From Pestalotiopsis fici W106-1 (Eukaryota; Ascomycota; Sordariomycetes; Amphisphaeriales; Sporocadaceae), in NCBI RefSeq assembly GCF_000516985.1, contig NW_006917097.1, positions 3,076,593-3,140,592 of the forward strand: a stretch of DNA of 64,000 nucleotides. Direction: 5' to 3'. The notes under the pieces are model-generated. The model was not told the origin of the DNA and did not search any database. It worked only from the letters and a program-made list of their open reading frames with translations. The position numbers and the translations under genes are program-made. Positions 36,343-48,717 of this stretch are shown here, one piece after another. Numbering within the stretch: position 1 is the first letter of the stretch; every line of letters begins with the position of its first letter.

Positions 36343-38939
36343 CTTCTTCCTCCATGATACATCAACCGGCCTGCTCCGGCCCCCAGGCAGACTCTTGTTG
36401 GTAGTCCGCGAACTGTTCATCGCTTCGAGTTAGCAGAGTTTACAACTCAAGGGTCATATCGTTATTCTCTCCATTGGTGGAGACACAGAAGCTCCTCTTG
36501 AAATTGGAATTCTCTCTGATGAACCCTGACCAAATGCCAAGAGGTGCTCATATTCAAGGGTTGAGTTGTCACGAGTAGCACATCTGTATTCCAAACGGAG
36601 AGCAGAAACATGGAAAAGACGGCAACGATTGCGGCGTATTCAACGACGATATTTCTGGCCTAAACCATGTCTCTCACGGCCAATATCACAAAGCAGGTAA
36701 GGCCTCTCATGCGCTGGGGTGGGAAATTATCTTGGTATCGGTTGACTAGCAGAGCTTGACTCCCAATTGAGCCTCGTCAAGTCACGAGACCGAACTTGGG
36801 AGAAAACCGAGCCCTGCTGCTTAAGTAAATGGACAAATCACAACAAGAGGTTTGCCTGGCGCTCTGCGAGTCACTAGCCCGATCGTGGTATAGTATGCAA
36901 GGTACGAAAGGAGATTTGGCCCCCCCCGTTTCCACGTTTTTGGACCAGTCTCTCACGACGCCGCCTCCTTCACCCTTGTCACGGCGATCCTATATGCTAT
37001 TATTAGTTAGCCATAAAGTATAGAGAGATATATCCAGCTGCTCGGGATGATATGATGATATGATCCTGCTGATGGTAACGCAAAGCCTGTCTAATCTCTA
37101 GCAATCTAATCTTTTTCTGCGAAGGAACCTTCTGTGCATAAATCCAACACGGAGCAGAAAAGAAACGGGCGATGCGCGTCCCACGCGAGCGAAGCGAGTC
37201 TAGAGACATTACTATCAGATCATACATTATTGTCAGATCATATAACAGGCCTAAGTTTGCAAGCGCGCGGCCTTTTGAAATTAGCGCGAATCCGCCAACC
37301 TGATGTTATAATTGCTTTCACAGTGAAACCCAGCGGCGCAGACAGTTTGTTTTCAGCATCACAGGGTGTATCGAGATGTATGCAAGGGACAAGCCATATC
37401 TGTGTAAGCCACGCGCCATGCAGCATGATCGACTATCGATTATTTGACATGACAAGTGCCAGGCTCACAGATGCCGAAGAACCGAGTCAGTCAAATGAGG
37501 ACTAATTGTTAAGGAAAAGGAAAACTGAGCAAAAAGAATTGACTCAATAGTTTGGTTTTTTTGACATGCTTCCTCTGACTCCGTCGGTCTTCTTTCAAGT
37601 ATTCCCGTTCCAGATGGGCCCATTTGCGACTACCCGTCTCGTGATACCTCGGAGTAAACCTTTAGGTCCGTCGCTCCAAACAAAGCTGATAAGCAAAGTT
37701 AACCAGGGTCAAGTCGGGTCTTCCGGAGTGGGCCGCTGGGTAGAGTAGAATTCAACCTTACAGTCAAGCTTAAATGCCAAGACCCGTGCCTTAGACCTGT
37801 GCCACAAAAATGCAGCAGAAATGAGCTGAAGAATTACCGATAAAGCGCTTTGCTAACCCTGCAGATAGCCCATAAAGTCGTATGACTTGGGGTCTCGAGA
37901 GCTGCTGTATTTCTTCCACTGCGTACTTTTTTGGACTCAAGCCTTTGGAGTTATGCTCGCAGATTGCCAAGCATTCAATCGGCGGAATATTCAAGCTTGA
38001 CTGCTTTTGAATTATTTAAAGCAGCTGTCATTCAAAGGTCGTATCCACTACCAAGACATGCCACTGGTCGTTTGACCCCGCCGACCCATGGTAATGGTTC
38101 TCCTATCAAAATGGTCACTGATTCCATGATATGTAATAAATACAACAAGACGGTTGGAATACCTGATTGATCTCGTAGAAAATAATACAATATTCACCAT
38201 GAGACTTGGCAATATTTGCTCATATCGCCGGAAACTGGTTCTCATGTTGTGATTTACACAATCACTCTCGTGGTAGTTAGCGCAGGGTCTATGAGACTCT
38301 ATAGGTATATATTGCTTATGAACATGCGACTTTTGGTCGAGCCAAGCTAATACGTGCAGCAATACAAACCCCCTTAGATATAATCTGGATTCATGACTTT
38401 TGATTGTATTTGCCTCGAGTGATTGTCCCCAGGCGCTGAGACGGTCCGAATCGCCAACAAGCATGAATTCGATAATTGAAAAAAAAAAAAAAAACTCCTG
38501 CTCTGTGTTCCGCGGCGTTACGAAGCCGAGTTCCCAAGGGCACGAGTGCGCGCAATAACTCAGGACAAGGACGGCGGCCAGATCTTTCCACGCAAGGGAT
38601 CAATCAGAAGCCAGAACGGTCCATCATGGGCATTTGTAGCTAGATTGATTTATTAGTGTACCGTTATGGTGGATGCTATAGTAAAGTGGGCCATCCAATA
38701 GCGGCCTAGGTAACCAATGCACCATAACTGTTGGTTCTACGAGTAAGTGCAAGGCTAATTCTTGCCAAGAAAACTTGTGATATTAGGGTAGACGAACAGG
38801 AAGCAAACTAATTCATGCGGCAATACCAAATTTTGAACAACAGTCCTTACTATATTGTGTTCGAGACCCAGTAAATAACCACTGACTTTGGACTACAGCG
38901 TCCTCTGAGCGGCTACCAGATCCGTGGGATCAAGGGAAA
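36343..38939. other. Intergenic, 2.6 kb, no supported gene
   Basis: Only short frames without motifs. It contains a GCGAGCGAAGCGAG patch at 37185-37198, two copies of TCAGATCATA (37215-37224, 37233-37242), an (A)16 tract at 38479-38494, and a 9-bp inverted repeat GTTATGGTG/CACCATAAC (38663-38671, 38720-38728). This could be decayed repeat sequence. Confidence 0.45.
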
Positions 38940-41900
38940 ATGGCTACGGTCATCTCAGACAGCGGCCATGCCGGCCGAGGGCAGCAGCGCACACTAATAC
39001 CGCACATGGTTGACAAGCTGGCTAGCACCAACCCGAATACAATCTTTGGCATGTGGCCTGTGATGCCTGCCTCGTACGAAGCTGGCTATCGGACCATCTC
39101 CTACGCCGAGCTGGCCAACATGGTGAATGGCCTGGCCTGGTGGCTCGTCCAGAACCTCGGGCCCGGCCAGGACTGCGAGACGTTGGCCTATGTCGGGCCC
39201 AACGATGTACGCATTCCCGCTCTGCTACTGGCGGCCATCAAGGCAGGATACGGTGTGAGTAAACGCGTACCGAGAGAGCGGAATGTTGAGTATTCATGAA
39301 GAAGCTTACCTCAAAGGTGGGCAGCTTTTTCTAACGTCGCCGCGGAACAGCGCTGCGGCACACCGGGCGCTGTTTGATGCGATCGAGTGCAAAACCCTCA
39401 TCACTTCAGAACCAACACCGCAGCCTGCTCTTGCCATAATCGAGGCTGTTGAGCCACGCCACCTGAAAGTGCCAAGTCTCGATGAGTTGTACCAAACAAA
39501 CTTTGCTCCATTCGTATATTACAAGACTTTAGAGGATGGACGCCGCGACCCTCTAATGATCATGTGCGTGTCGAGTTGAGACTTCTGTCCTATGATATTA
39601 TTGGCTCTGTTCCGGAGCATTACGTTCTGACATGGCACGTTTCCAGACACACATCCGGATCGACGGGCATACCGAAACCGCTGATATGGACCCAGGAGAC
39701 GGGATTCAGACACCACCAATCTTCTGCTTGTCCAGCCCCCACTGGTATTCCCTCCCTTGAGAGCCTTTACCTTGGCAAGCGTGTTCTAGTGACTGTTCCA
39801 CCGTTCCATGTACGATCCTTCCCCTTCTTTAACCGTACTCCTAAGCAGCTGCTAACACTTCACCAGGGTGCTGGTCTCGGGCAATCGCACCTGTACGCTA
39901 TACCTTTCGGCAACACCATCATCGCCCCAGCAGCGACGGGAATCGTATCGGCCGAGAGTCTTGTGGAAGCCCTCGGCCACGCGCCCGCCGATGTGGCGCT
40001 CTTGGTGCCGTCCGTGGTTGCGGAGTTAGCCAAGAATCCCGCCTTGCTGCACTACTGCGCCCAGCACCTAAGGTTGATTGTCTACATTGGAGGCGATCTG
40101 CCCCAGGATGTGGGAGACATTGTGGCGGCCGAGATTCCTTTGCGTTGTCAGTGGGGTGCATCAGAAGTCGGCATGCCTCAGCAATTGATCCCTCGGGATC
40201 TGGATCCTTGCAAGGACTGGCGTTATGTTCGCTTCCATCCATGTGCGGGTGCCGTGTTTGACAAAGTTGCCGAGGGCATTTTTGAATTGGTGATACGACG
40301 CCAACCCTCACTCGAGCATACGCAGACGGCATTCTCTATTCGAGGCCAGGAAAATCTCGTCGAGTATCGTACCGGTGATCTTTTTGCACCTCACCCGACT
40401 GTTGCTGATGCATGGTCATGGAAGGCCAGAGCGGACGACATCATTGTTTTCCTCAATGGGGAGAAAACGAATCCGGTTTCGATGGAGCAGCATATTACAG
40501 CCCGGAATGCTAAATTATTGAGTGGAGCCATTGTGATTGGAACCAAGCGCTTCCAGGCTGCATTGCTCATTGAGCCTATTAAGGCAATCGAGACCACCGC
40601 TCAAGAAGCCGCCTTGATTGAACGAGTTTGGCCGAGTATCGAAGAAGCCAACCGTGATGCCCCTGCCCATGCCCGTGTGGAGAAGTCTCTAGTATTTGCT
40701 ACAGCCCCGGACCGACCCCTGGTTCGTGCCGGCAAAGGCACGCTGCAGAGGACTGCCAGTCTTGCGCAATACCAGGCTGAAATCGATGAAATGTATGAAA
40801 GGCAAGAGATGTTGCAAGACACTGAAGAACTAGCAGATGTGGAAGGTTTCAGCGATGCAAGTGATGTTGTTCAGCGCATCCGACATGTCATTCGTAGTAT
40901 TGCTGGCTGGCCAAATCTTGATGACTCGACCGATATCTTCGAACGTGGGTTTGACTCGCTACAAGCACTTCGATTGACACGAGCCTTGCGCAAGGCTCTC
41001 CATCGACCCGATCTTGGGCTGTCTATGATTTATCAGAACCATACAGTGTCGACATTAGCCGCCGCCGCCATGGCGCAGACTCAACACGGCAACGACCAAG
41101 AAACCATGGAATCATTGCTGGCCACTTATTCCCAACTGATCCGACAGATACCTGTGCCCAAGGCAAATGACGGTCCATTAAAGGAAACGCCGTTGAATAT
41201 CATCTTGACTGGCTCTACCGGAACACTGGGCACCATGATCTTGCGTACACTACTTGAGCGAAAAGACATTGGGCATATCTATTGCCTAAATCGTGACATG
41301 GACGGAGGACATGCAAGCCAATCCAAGCGCTTTGTCATGCTCAATTTAGAGGAGAAACTCGACAGTGGTGTCACCTTCATTCGGGCAGACCTGGCGCATC
41401 CGAGACTCGGCCTCGACGATGCAATGTACGAGACTCTGTGCAAGAATGCTCACTATATAGTTCACAATGCCTGGCCGGTGAATTTCAACTTGGCCTTTTT
41501 ATCGTTTCGTCCGCAACTAGCTGGCATGGTCAACTTGTTCTCACTAGCCGCTGCTGGAGCTACTCCCATGAGATTTTTTTTCATCTCTTCGGTTGGAGCC
41601 GTAGCAGGTCTACGATCCAAGGCAGGAATGGTGCCAGAAGCCATTGTCAAGTCACTCGATGCGGCTCACACCAATGGGTATTCCCAAAGCAAACTCGTGT
41701 CCGAGATCCTCTGCGACGTCGCCGGCCAACATTTGGCTATGCCGGTCAGAATCGCACGAGTAGGTCAGGTGGCCGGGCCGGTAGGCGTAGGAACGTGGAA
41801 CCGCACCGAATGGCTCCCCAGCCTCGTCATCAGCTCCTTTCATCTGGGCTGCGTACCACAAGACCTGGGTCAACGGTTCTCCGCGGTGGATTGGATACCG

Positions 41901-42347
41901 TCCGATGCATTGGCCGAGATCGTGGTGGACCTTGTTGCCACATCGCGTTCCTCGCGGAAGCTTGAGACTCTAGACACCCAAAGTAATGGCGTCGAGGTCT
42001 TCAACCTTCGAAACCCAAGCACCACAACATGGAGTGCGCTCCAGCCTGCGCTACAAGAGGCAGCCTCGGTGCATCTCCACAAGCCACTCGATATTGTGCC
42101 ATCCTTCACTTGGCTCGAGCGATTGCAAAAGAGCAGTGAGTCTGACACGGACGACATGGCTGCGTTGGTAGCAGCAAATCCAGCCATCAAGTTGCTAGCC
42201 TTTTATCGCAATGGTTTGTGGGCCGAGGAGCTCGCCGTCGAGCCCATGTCGGTCGACAGAGCAGTTGCCGAGAGCCCGACACTTCGAGATTTACCACCCG
42301 TTCGGGGCGAGTGGATGCGGAAATGGGTCGAGGATTGGATGGCTTGA
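38940..42347 (+). CDS. NRPS-like carboxylic acid reductase (A-T-R)
   Basis: Four exons, 38940-39254, 39325-39563, 39647-39809 and 39867-42347, give 1065 residues. The adenylation domain shows the P-loop-like A3 motif HTSGSTGIPKP (from residue 186), the A5-region QWGASEVGMP, and YRTGDLF (A7). The carrier domain has FERGFDSLQALRL with the phosphopantetheine Ser603. The reductase domain shows the NADPH motif TGSTGTLG (residues 687-694), FFISSVGAVAG, and NGYSQSKLVSE with Tyr844/Lys848 of the SDR triad. There is no condensation domain, so the enzyme should activate a free carboxylic acid and release it reductively as aldehyde (family knowledge). The substrate cannot be deduced; aryl acids are common for this type. 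Intron 3 is 57 nt and open in frame; it was removed because homologous text reads PPFHGAGLGQ across it. Confidence 0.92.
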
Positions 42348-43034
42348 CGGCACAAGAAGAAGGTGCCGGTACCTCGGGACCTGGGATAGACACCAGCTCG
42401 CCATATAGTATAGGAGTTGACCCGTGATTATGCAGTGTGAGTGCCGCACGAGTAGAGCAATTCGTAATGTATTAGCACCAACTTCTTGCAACGTTTCCCA
42501 ATGCCACGGCATATTCAGAGCGTTGCATACGCATTCTATCATGTATGTATTGATTTTTGGGAGGTCAGATGCATCCCACCTGGGAGATGATCGACTTGGC
42601 TTGCATAGCTTATGCAGGTCAGCGATCGGTACCTGGCCTTGGCTGGCTGAGCCGTAAGCTTGGAATTGAGAACCCATGCAAAGCACTCTTGGCTTTTACC
42701 GGCAGTGGGCCGCACGTTCTGCTGCGAGAGATGCACGGCACAAGCATCTTGGCTGTAAAGACGCTGTTATGGGCAAGTTCTTCCGACGTCTATTTCCAGG
42801 CCTGAATCATGGGAATTGGAATATAATATCGGCTACAAATACATATATTGCAGCCATCTATGCCAAATAAACCTCTCCCCAATTGCTTGGTGCTGCCTCA
42901 TGATAAATTCAGGCATGTAGCAAAGTAGGGATAAGGGAAAGCATCTCATCGCTGGGGGTGTTTTTCATGACCCAAGGATTGTCTAGTGTGTACAACTGTT
43001 TCTTTTCATCTCTTCTGCTCCTCTTCCAAGTCGT
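42348..43034. other. Intergenic between convergent genes
   Basis: 687 bp with the 3' flanks of the NRPS-like gene and the CoA-synthesis gene. No supported gene. Confidence 0.5.
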
Positions 43035-44360
43035 TTACTTCTGGGCCACTTTCGCTTTGAACTCCTCCACGTGCTTGTCGTGTAATTCCTGCACGGCGGG
43101 GATGATCAGGCTCTCAATCTCCATGCCCGGCTCCCCCTCGGGAAGGGTCGCGGGGTCCATGGGCTTGTCCTGGATCCACTCGCTGTCGGCGGCGCCGACG
43201 AGCTCCTCGTTGCCGCTCGCCGACTTGCGCCTGCGCGTCCGGGGCACCCGGATCCACCGGTCCCGCTGGCCGGGGGCGACGAATACGACTTCCCACTTGC
43301 GCGTCGTGAGCAGGTTGCCAATGACGAGGTGGTGCTGATACCGGTCCAGCGAGTACTTTGCCTTGTGGACCAGGATAGCCGGGTCCGTCTCCAGCTTGAA
43401 TGAAACAATCATGCCCTCGGGCGCCCAGCCGTCGACCAGGTTCTTGAGAAACTTGGGCACGGGGTCGAGATCGATTATGAGTCTCTTGCTGCGCGGCACA
43501 CTTGGCGATGAGTCGAAATTGTCAAAGGCCTCCTCGTCCTGGATCTTTGTGGCCGTCGATGCTTCAGGTGACAGGGCATCCGTGGCGTTGGTGCTCTGAA
43601 TCTTGTGCTCGGCCATGCGGTCTGAGGGAACGAAAAAGTCCGACACGGCAGCGGCAAGGTAAAGCAGACCATTGGGTCCGAGGGGGTGCATCAGCTGCGC
43701 TATCGACCGCAGCTCGTGCAGGTAGTCGGTAATGGTCACAAAGGGCAGCATGAGCAACATGCGGTTCCTCTTGGCCGAGTTGTACTTTCGCAGCACTCTG
43801 AGCATCTTCTCCTGGTGCTCCGTGTTGGCAACGACGCTGCCGTTGTCGCCCTCGGACATGAAGTCCAGGAAGCAGTCGGTGGAGTGGCTGTAATGCCGAC
43901 TGTACGGTAGCAGCGAGAACTGTCGGTGCATGAAGATGACGGCATAGCCGGCTTCCAGAAAGTACTCGGCCGAGGTGGCACCTCTGGTACCGGCGCTGAA
44001 GTTGTCAATGAAACGGACCGTCTGCTTCTCCAGAGGCACAGTGGTACCACCCGAGGTGATCAAAACGACACGCCGGTTACCCTCGGCGTGGTAGTTGATA
44101 AACTCTCGCGCCAGAGCGACATGGTTTGCCAGGGTTTTGGTGGCAGGGTTGGCCGCGAAATAGGCATTCTCTTCCTGTATGGAGGTGGACGTGCCCTGTG
44201 TCGAGGCGGTTGCCATGGTGTCTTGCGATGCCACTGACGAGACTGATGAAGACCTTGACGAAGGCCTGTTTTGTGTGAGTTTAAATGAGAGACTGAGAGC
44301 AGGTGTCTGACTCTCGTGTGGTGGCGAGGCAGGGGATTGGGGGGACTGTTGCTGTGCCAT
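43035..44360 (-). CDS. Phosphopantothenate-cysteine ligase (CoA biosynthesis)
   Basis: An intronless gene of 441 residues starting at the first ATG (44360, MAQQQS). It has a ~70-residue Ser/Thr/Pro-rich N-terminus. The catalytic domain shows RRVVLITSGGTTVPLE and RFIDNFSAGTRGA, the NFSxG signature of eukaryotic PPCS, then GPNGLLYLAAAVSDF with the conserved AAVSDF, LDPVPKFLKNLVDGWAP, and FKLETDP followed by HHLVIGNLL. Family knowledge: the enzyme joins 4'-phosphopantothenate and cysteine using ATP, the second step from pantothenate to CoA (yeast Cab2). The loop between these blocks (residues about 240-275) is an acidic/Ser insert. It lies convergent to the NRPS-like gene, whose carrier domain needs a CoA-derived arm; this may be coincidence. 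Confidence 0.92.
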   Translation of the reverse strand: MAQQQSPQSPASPPHESQTPALSLSFKLTQNRPSSRSSSVSSVASQDTMATASTQGTSTSIQEENAYFAANPATKTLANHVALAREFINYHAEGNRRVVLITSGGTTVPLEKQTVRFIDNFSAGTRGATSAEYFLEAGYAVIFMHRQFSLLPYSRHYSHSTDCFLDFMSEGDNGSVVANTEHQEKMLRVLRKYNSAKRNRMLLMLPFVTITDYLHELRSIAQLMHPLGPNGLLYLAAAVSDFFVPSDRMAEHKIQSTNATDALSPEASTATKIQDEEAFDNFDSSPSVPRSKRLIIDLDPVPKFLKNLVDGWAPEGMIVSFKLETDPAILVHKAKYSLDRYQHHLVIGNLLTTRKWEVVFVAPGQRDRWIRVPRTRRRKSASGNEELVGAADSEWIQDKPMDPATLPEGEPGMEIESLIIPAVQELHDKHVEEFKAKVAQK

Positions 44361-45617
44361 ATTGTGTAAGTGCAAGTGATTAAAAGTGGGAGTATAATGA
44401 TGATAGCACTCGAGAAGACAATCTTTTTCTTTTTATTTCTTCATGTCCTTGTTTTGCAGATTTAAAGGTGCGAATCGAAGATCAAAGGGGACTATGAGGG
44501 TAGTGGGAAAGATGCAGGTTGTATAAAAGGATGGAATGGCAATTTGCCTTGGGCGTGCAGCTGTATGATCAATCCCCTCCGTGGGTGACCGGTACCCGGA
44601 GCCGCTATTTTTGCCCAGGGACCTCGGTACCGGCTGCGCTCGCCCGGGGTCTTGGGGATACAGTGCGGAAAGTCTGACTGGGAACCCGGAAGCTAAAGGA
44701 AGGGGGGAAAGACACTGGCGAGGGGGAGAAAGTGGTGGAATTAGGAAATCAGCTCACCTGTTTGGTCGGAGGGGAAATTCAGTGCTGGACTTGTTTCTTC
44801 ATGTGCAACTCATCCAATGCTGATCACCAGTAGAATTTTCCACTTGCGTCATGGGTTTCGGGTTTTTAGGAAGGTAAATAAATATATGTGTGAATGAATA
44901 GATGTAGGATTTCCGATTGCCCGGATGAAGGGGGAAACTTTAGAAAGTGGTCAGTCGGTTGGTCATATTAGCTGATGAAGGCCAATCGTGGCCCGTGCGA
45001 CCCCGCCCAGCGCAGGAAAAAAAATAGAGCAGAAGTGCGCACAAATACGCAGTATATATCATCACGAGCTGTGAGTGAGCCATGAGAGAAGAGGATTCCC
45101 ACCCGGAATGCGGCAAATTCGGGTGCCGAGTGAGCGTTAATGTCTCATTTAATCAGGCCAGATAATCAAGATGCGACATGGGACTTTTGGTGAGAGATTT
45201 TCATGGATTCTGTACACCAGAAAAGGAATATCCAAGCCGAGAATCATGATGAGTGAGACGACTCGTACAGTCTGGGACAACTTCCACTTACTGTACAATA
45301 GTAGTATACCTAGGTAAGCATCATAACTGGTCACAACCACAACCACAACAAATTCATATTCATATCAACCACAAGACACCAAGAGCATGACTTTACTTTG
45401 TACACTGTGATGAATTGTGTTATCCAAAGCGAGTTAGAATTAACCTGAATGTTTCCCGTTTTTTTATCCAGTGCCAGCAAACCCCCCCATCCAATGATGA
45501 CAAGTAAAGACCTCGACGTAATCAGGTAGGTACCGTAATAGGCAAATCCAATAAATAATTGAACGGAAAACGCCATTGCCTCATATTCGTTAATCCATGG
45601 CCACGTGCGCGCCCAAA
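44361..45617. other. Intergenic, no supported gene
   Basis: 1.26 kb including the upstream region of the CoA-synthesis gene and the 3' flank of the CFEM-like gene. Frames are short and unrecognisable. Confidence 0.5.
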
Positions 45618-46720
45618 CTACAAAATTAGAGCCATGCCAACCACAAAGCCCAAAGCAAGTCCACACATGCTCGTAACGATACCGCCCTCGTGCCCACCAC
45701 CACCAAGCCTCATGGGGGCTGCGGCAGCATTGGCAGTAGAGCTGGCCGAACCCGCGACGAGGCCCAGCGTCTGAGTCGTCGTAACATCGCCACTGACTGC
45801 AGCCGCCACGGTAGCCATGCCGGTGATGACGGTGACATCATTCTTGCCATTATCGGCCACCGTGGTCGTGTACGTGACGGTGGCCGTGCTCGCGGGACCC
45901 TGCGACCAGCCCGACCCCCAGCCCACCCAGCCGTTGAAGCCGCCGTAGTTGTTCCAGCCGCCGCCCGGCCCCGCGAACCACGGCGAGCCGTCGCCCACGC
46001 ACCCCGTCACCGTGAAGACGCCGCCCGTCCACGTGTGCGCCCCGCCGCTCTGCTGCGCCGCCGAGGCCCACTGCGACCACAGCGACGAGCCTCCGTCGCT
46101 GCCCCAGCCGCCCGGTGGTCCTCCCGGGTGGTCACCGGCTCCGGCATGACTGCCGGGCCCCCAACCATTGTTGGTTCCTCCTCCTCCCCAACCGTTCGTA
46201 GGCCAGCCTCCTGGCGCGCCCCACGTCACTGTACCGGATGGGACCGTAATGGTGTGGACGCCGGTGCTTCCGGCCGAGGTGCACGAGGCCCACTGGGCGC
46301 AGATCGAAGACGACAGGGCCTGGTACGAAGACCAGGCCGTGGACGTGGCCGAGCAGCTGTTGCTTAGGCATGCGCCAACATTGTTCCCATTGTTTTGATC
46401 GCAATAGTCTGTCTGAGAGGGCCAGTTGGCCGACGTGGCTGATGCGTTACCTCCATATGCGGAAGAAAGACAAGATTGCTGGGACTTTGGTCAGTTTCTC
46501 TGTTTGTATAATTTGTATAAGAGGGTGGCAATGGTAAGGTATGTTGTATCAATAATGACTCTGAGCATGTGACCTAACTTGGTCCCAGGTGCATGTCTAA
46601 TGTATATGACAGGGGGAGAGAGAGGTAAGGGAAACTTACGGCACAGCCTGGAGCTCCTGCCCACCATTGTGCTGAAGCAAAAGCTGGTGCCAGAACGGCT
46701 GCTACAGCTGAGTACTTCAT
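45618..46720 (-). CDS. CFEM-like, Gly/Trp-rich GPI-anchored-type surface protein
   Basis: Two exons, 46640-46720 and 45618-46478, across a 161-nt intron, give 313 residues. Signal peptide MKYSAVAAVLAPAFASA. Residues ~24-95 hold seven cysteines (GCAQSC, DYC, GACLSNSC, SICAQWASC), similar to the CFEM pattern but with altered spacing. The middle is very rich in Gly, Trp, Asn and Pro (for example GGWNNYGGFNGWVGWGSGW), followed by a Thr-rich part and a hydrophobic C-terminus (MCGLALGFVVGMALIL) typical of GPI addition. CFEM proteins act in heme/iron uptake, adhesion or pathogen-host contact; which applies here is not shown. The Gly/Trp stretch may undergo repeat variation. Confidence 0.8.
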
Positions 46721-46917
46721 GATGAAGAAGATTGGGTCACCCAATTCCTGAAATTGCTCCTATGTTTCTCTCCTGGGGACCACAGAGTGAGTAGAACCAG
46801 TAGAATATAAGTCTTGACAACAATGTATCATGTATGACCTGTGCGATAACAAGAAGCATGCAAGATAAGCAAGATGAGAAATTTATGGTCAAGGCAGAGA
46901 GAGCTTATCTGTCTGTA

Positions 46918-46927
46918 CTTATATATG
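46918..46927 (-). promoter_or_regulatory. TATA box of the CFEM-like gene
   Basis: CATATATAAG on the minus strand, about 200 bp upstream of the ATG at 46720. A weaker TATA-like stretch lies near 46803-46811. Confidence 0.45.
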
Positions 46928-48717
46928 CAGGCCTGACCGTTTGAATGGGGCTCCACCGGACTTGCATGTACAAGAAAGAAGGCGGACCGGTGAAAGTGTC
47001 AGATGTGTCCCAAGTAAAGACCGACACCGAAGAGAAGGGGTGAGAGACTAATGTGAACGCCGTTTGGGTCGCCCGGAACGACGAACAGCCCAACCCAGAA
47101 AAAGAAAACGTAAACATGAGGGGCTAGAGAAACCAGACAGACGAGACAAGCAGGAGAAAGCCCGGGGAAACGTGCGCGTCTACGTCAAAACACACATAGA
47201 CTTTTGCTGACCACTTGCAAAGAAAGAAGAGAAAAGCTTATAGGTAGTACGTTCCTCTGGAACTTTGCCCCCAATCAGGGAGTGCAGATCACATTGGCTG
47301 GTAAGAGAAGGGTAAGACAGCTCTCACTGCTGGGGATCCTGAGAATCGCCCATCCCCTTCTTACGCATGATGGACGCGTGTGTCTGTATGTGCAATGCTG
47401 TAGGAGTGCTGTTTCCAAAGAAGGACTTCTCGCCGCCTTTGATCTCGCCAAACAAGTGCACCATCCGCGCTTCTGCATAGTTAGATGGCTATGAGCTGCG
47501 AGCCGCGCGTTTGTGGCTGGCAGCTATGTACGCCGTCTATGGAATGAACCGCGAACCTGACAGTAGTCGAAGGGTAGTATGGACTCAAATGTCTGTCGAG
47601 CTTGCAACCAAGTCGGTGAAGACTGGCCCCGATGTCCGTGATGCTGTCGTCTCCAGCCAGCCAGCTCTGTCCATTCTCGCGTGTGACAGGCGCGAACAAA
47701 CAAGCAAGCCATTACTGCAACATCGGGGATCTGGCATTAGCGGGTATTGACACGCAAGCCTACCATCGCATTTAATGGCTGTAGTCATGGCGACTGGCTG
47801 CTGGACTCGGTGGTGTTGAGATTGAGCTGAAGTATAAAACCGACACGGGGAGTAAGTTGGGGTAGTCCGACACAGGATTCGGTTCCGAAAGTCTGACAGC
47901 CAGCTTTTTGATTGACCAAAATCTGGCACTCACACAATACAAAAAAACGCTCCTTGCAATGCTCTTGGTCCAATTGTAATCCTTTAAGTTCAACGCAGTA
48001 AGCACTTTCTCATCCTGTGCCGACTAAACACAAACCACGATGCGAACCAATCCATCGGGGTTTGGTACAGAGAAGCGAGCCAGAACTTGTTATATTTAGT
48101 ATCGAATGCCTCAGTCTAGCGTAAAAGAACCACGACTGGGCCACGGAAATGATGTGGGCAGGCACTCCAGCTGATACAAACGTCACAATATGATTTGCTC
48201 GGATTGGATTTGGGGGATGATTGGTATTCACCGTGGTGTCCGAAACATGCGTGTAAGTCGAGGAACCACGAAAATCATCTCACAAGACACAACATAGCAG
48301 ACATGGTAGCACAAGCATGAGGAAAACATGGAAGGAATATGAGAGAAAAAAAAATAATTTACACTTATTTATTGATCAAAGCAGGACATCTTGTTCCGGT
48401 ATGCCATCACGCGGCACGATGGCATTCATTACCCTTGAGCCCCCCCTTCTGGAAAATGTGTATCAACCAAGCACGTCCTCATATGCTATCCTGTGGAGTT
48501 TCCGTCCCATCGTCTCCTTAAACTCCAAATCATTATGCATGTGCCAATCAAAACCAAAGACTGACCAGAAAGGGCTTTGGCTGCAAACTTTCCAGCAGCC
48601 ATGTCTTGTCTCAATCCCTTGCCCCCTATAACTGTCAAACAAGAAAACGGCTGAACCCTGCTAATCCCACACTTGCTCTGCCTGCCCCCCCACAAAACTC
48701 GTCAATGGCCGCCTGCC
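46928..48717. other. Intergenic, 1.8 kb, no supported gene
   Basis: Short frames only, with the 3' flank of the kinase gene at its right end. Nothing else is recognised. Confidence 0.5.

Noticed and set aside
38048..38464. 138-codon minus-strand frame in the spacer before the NRPS-like gene
   Set aside because: No motif, no splice support, AT-rich codons; random frame.
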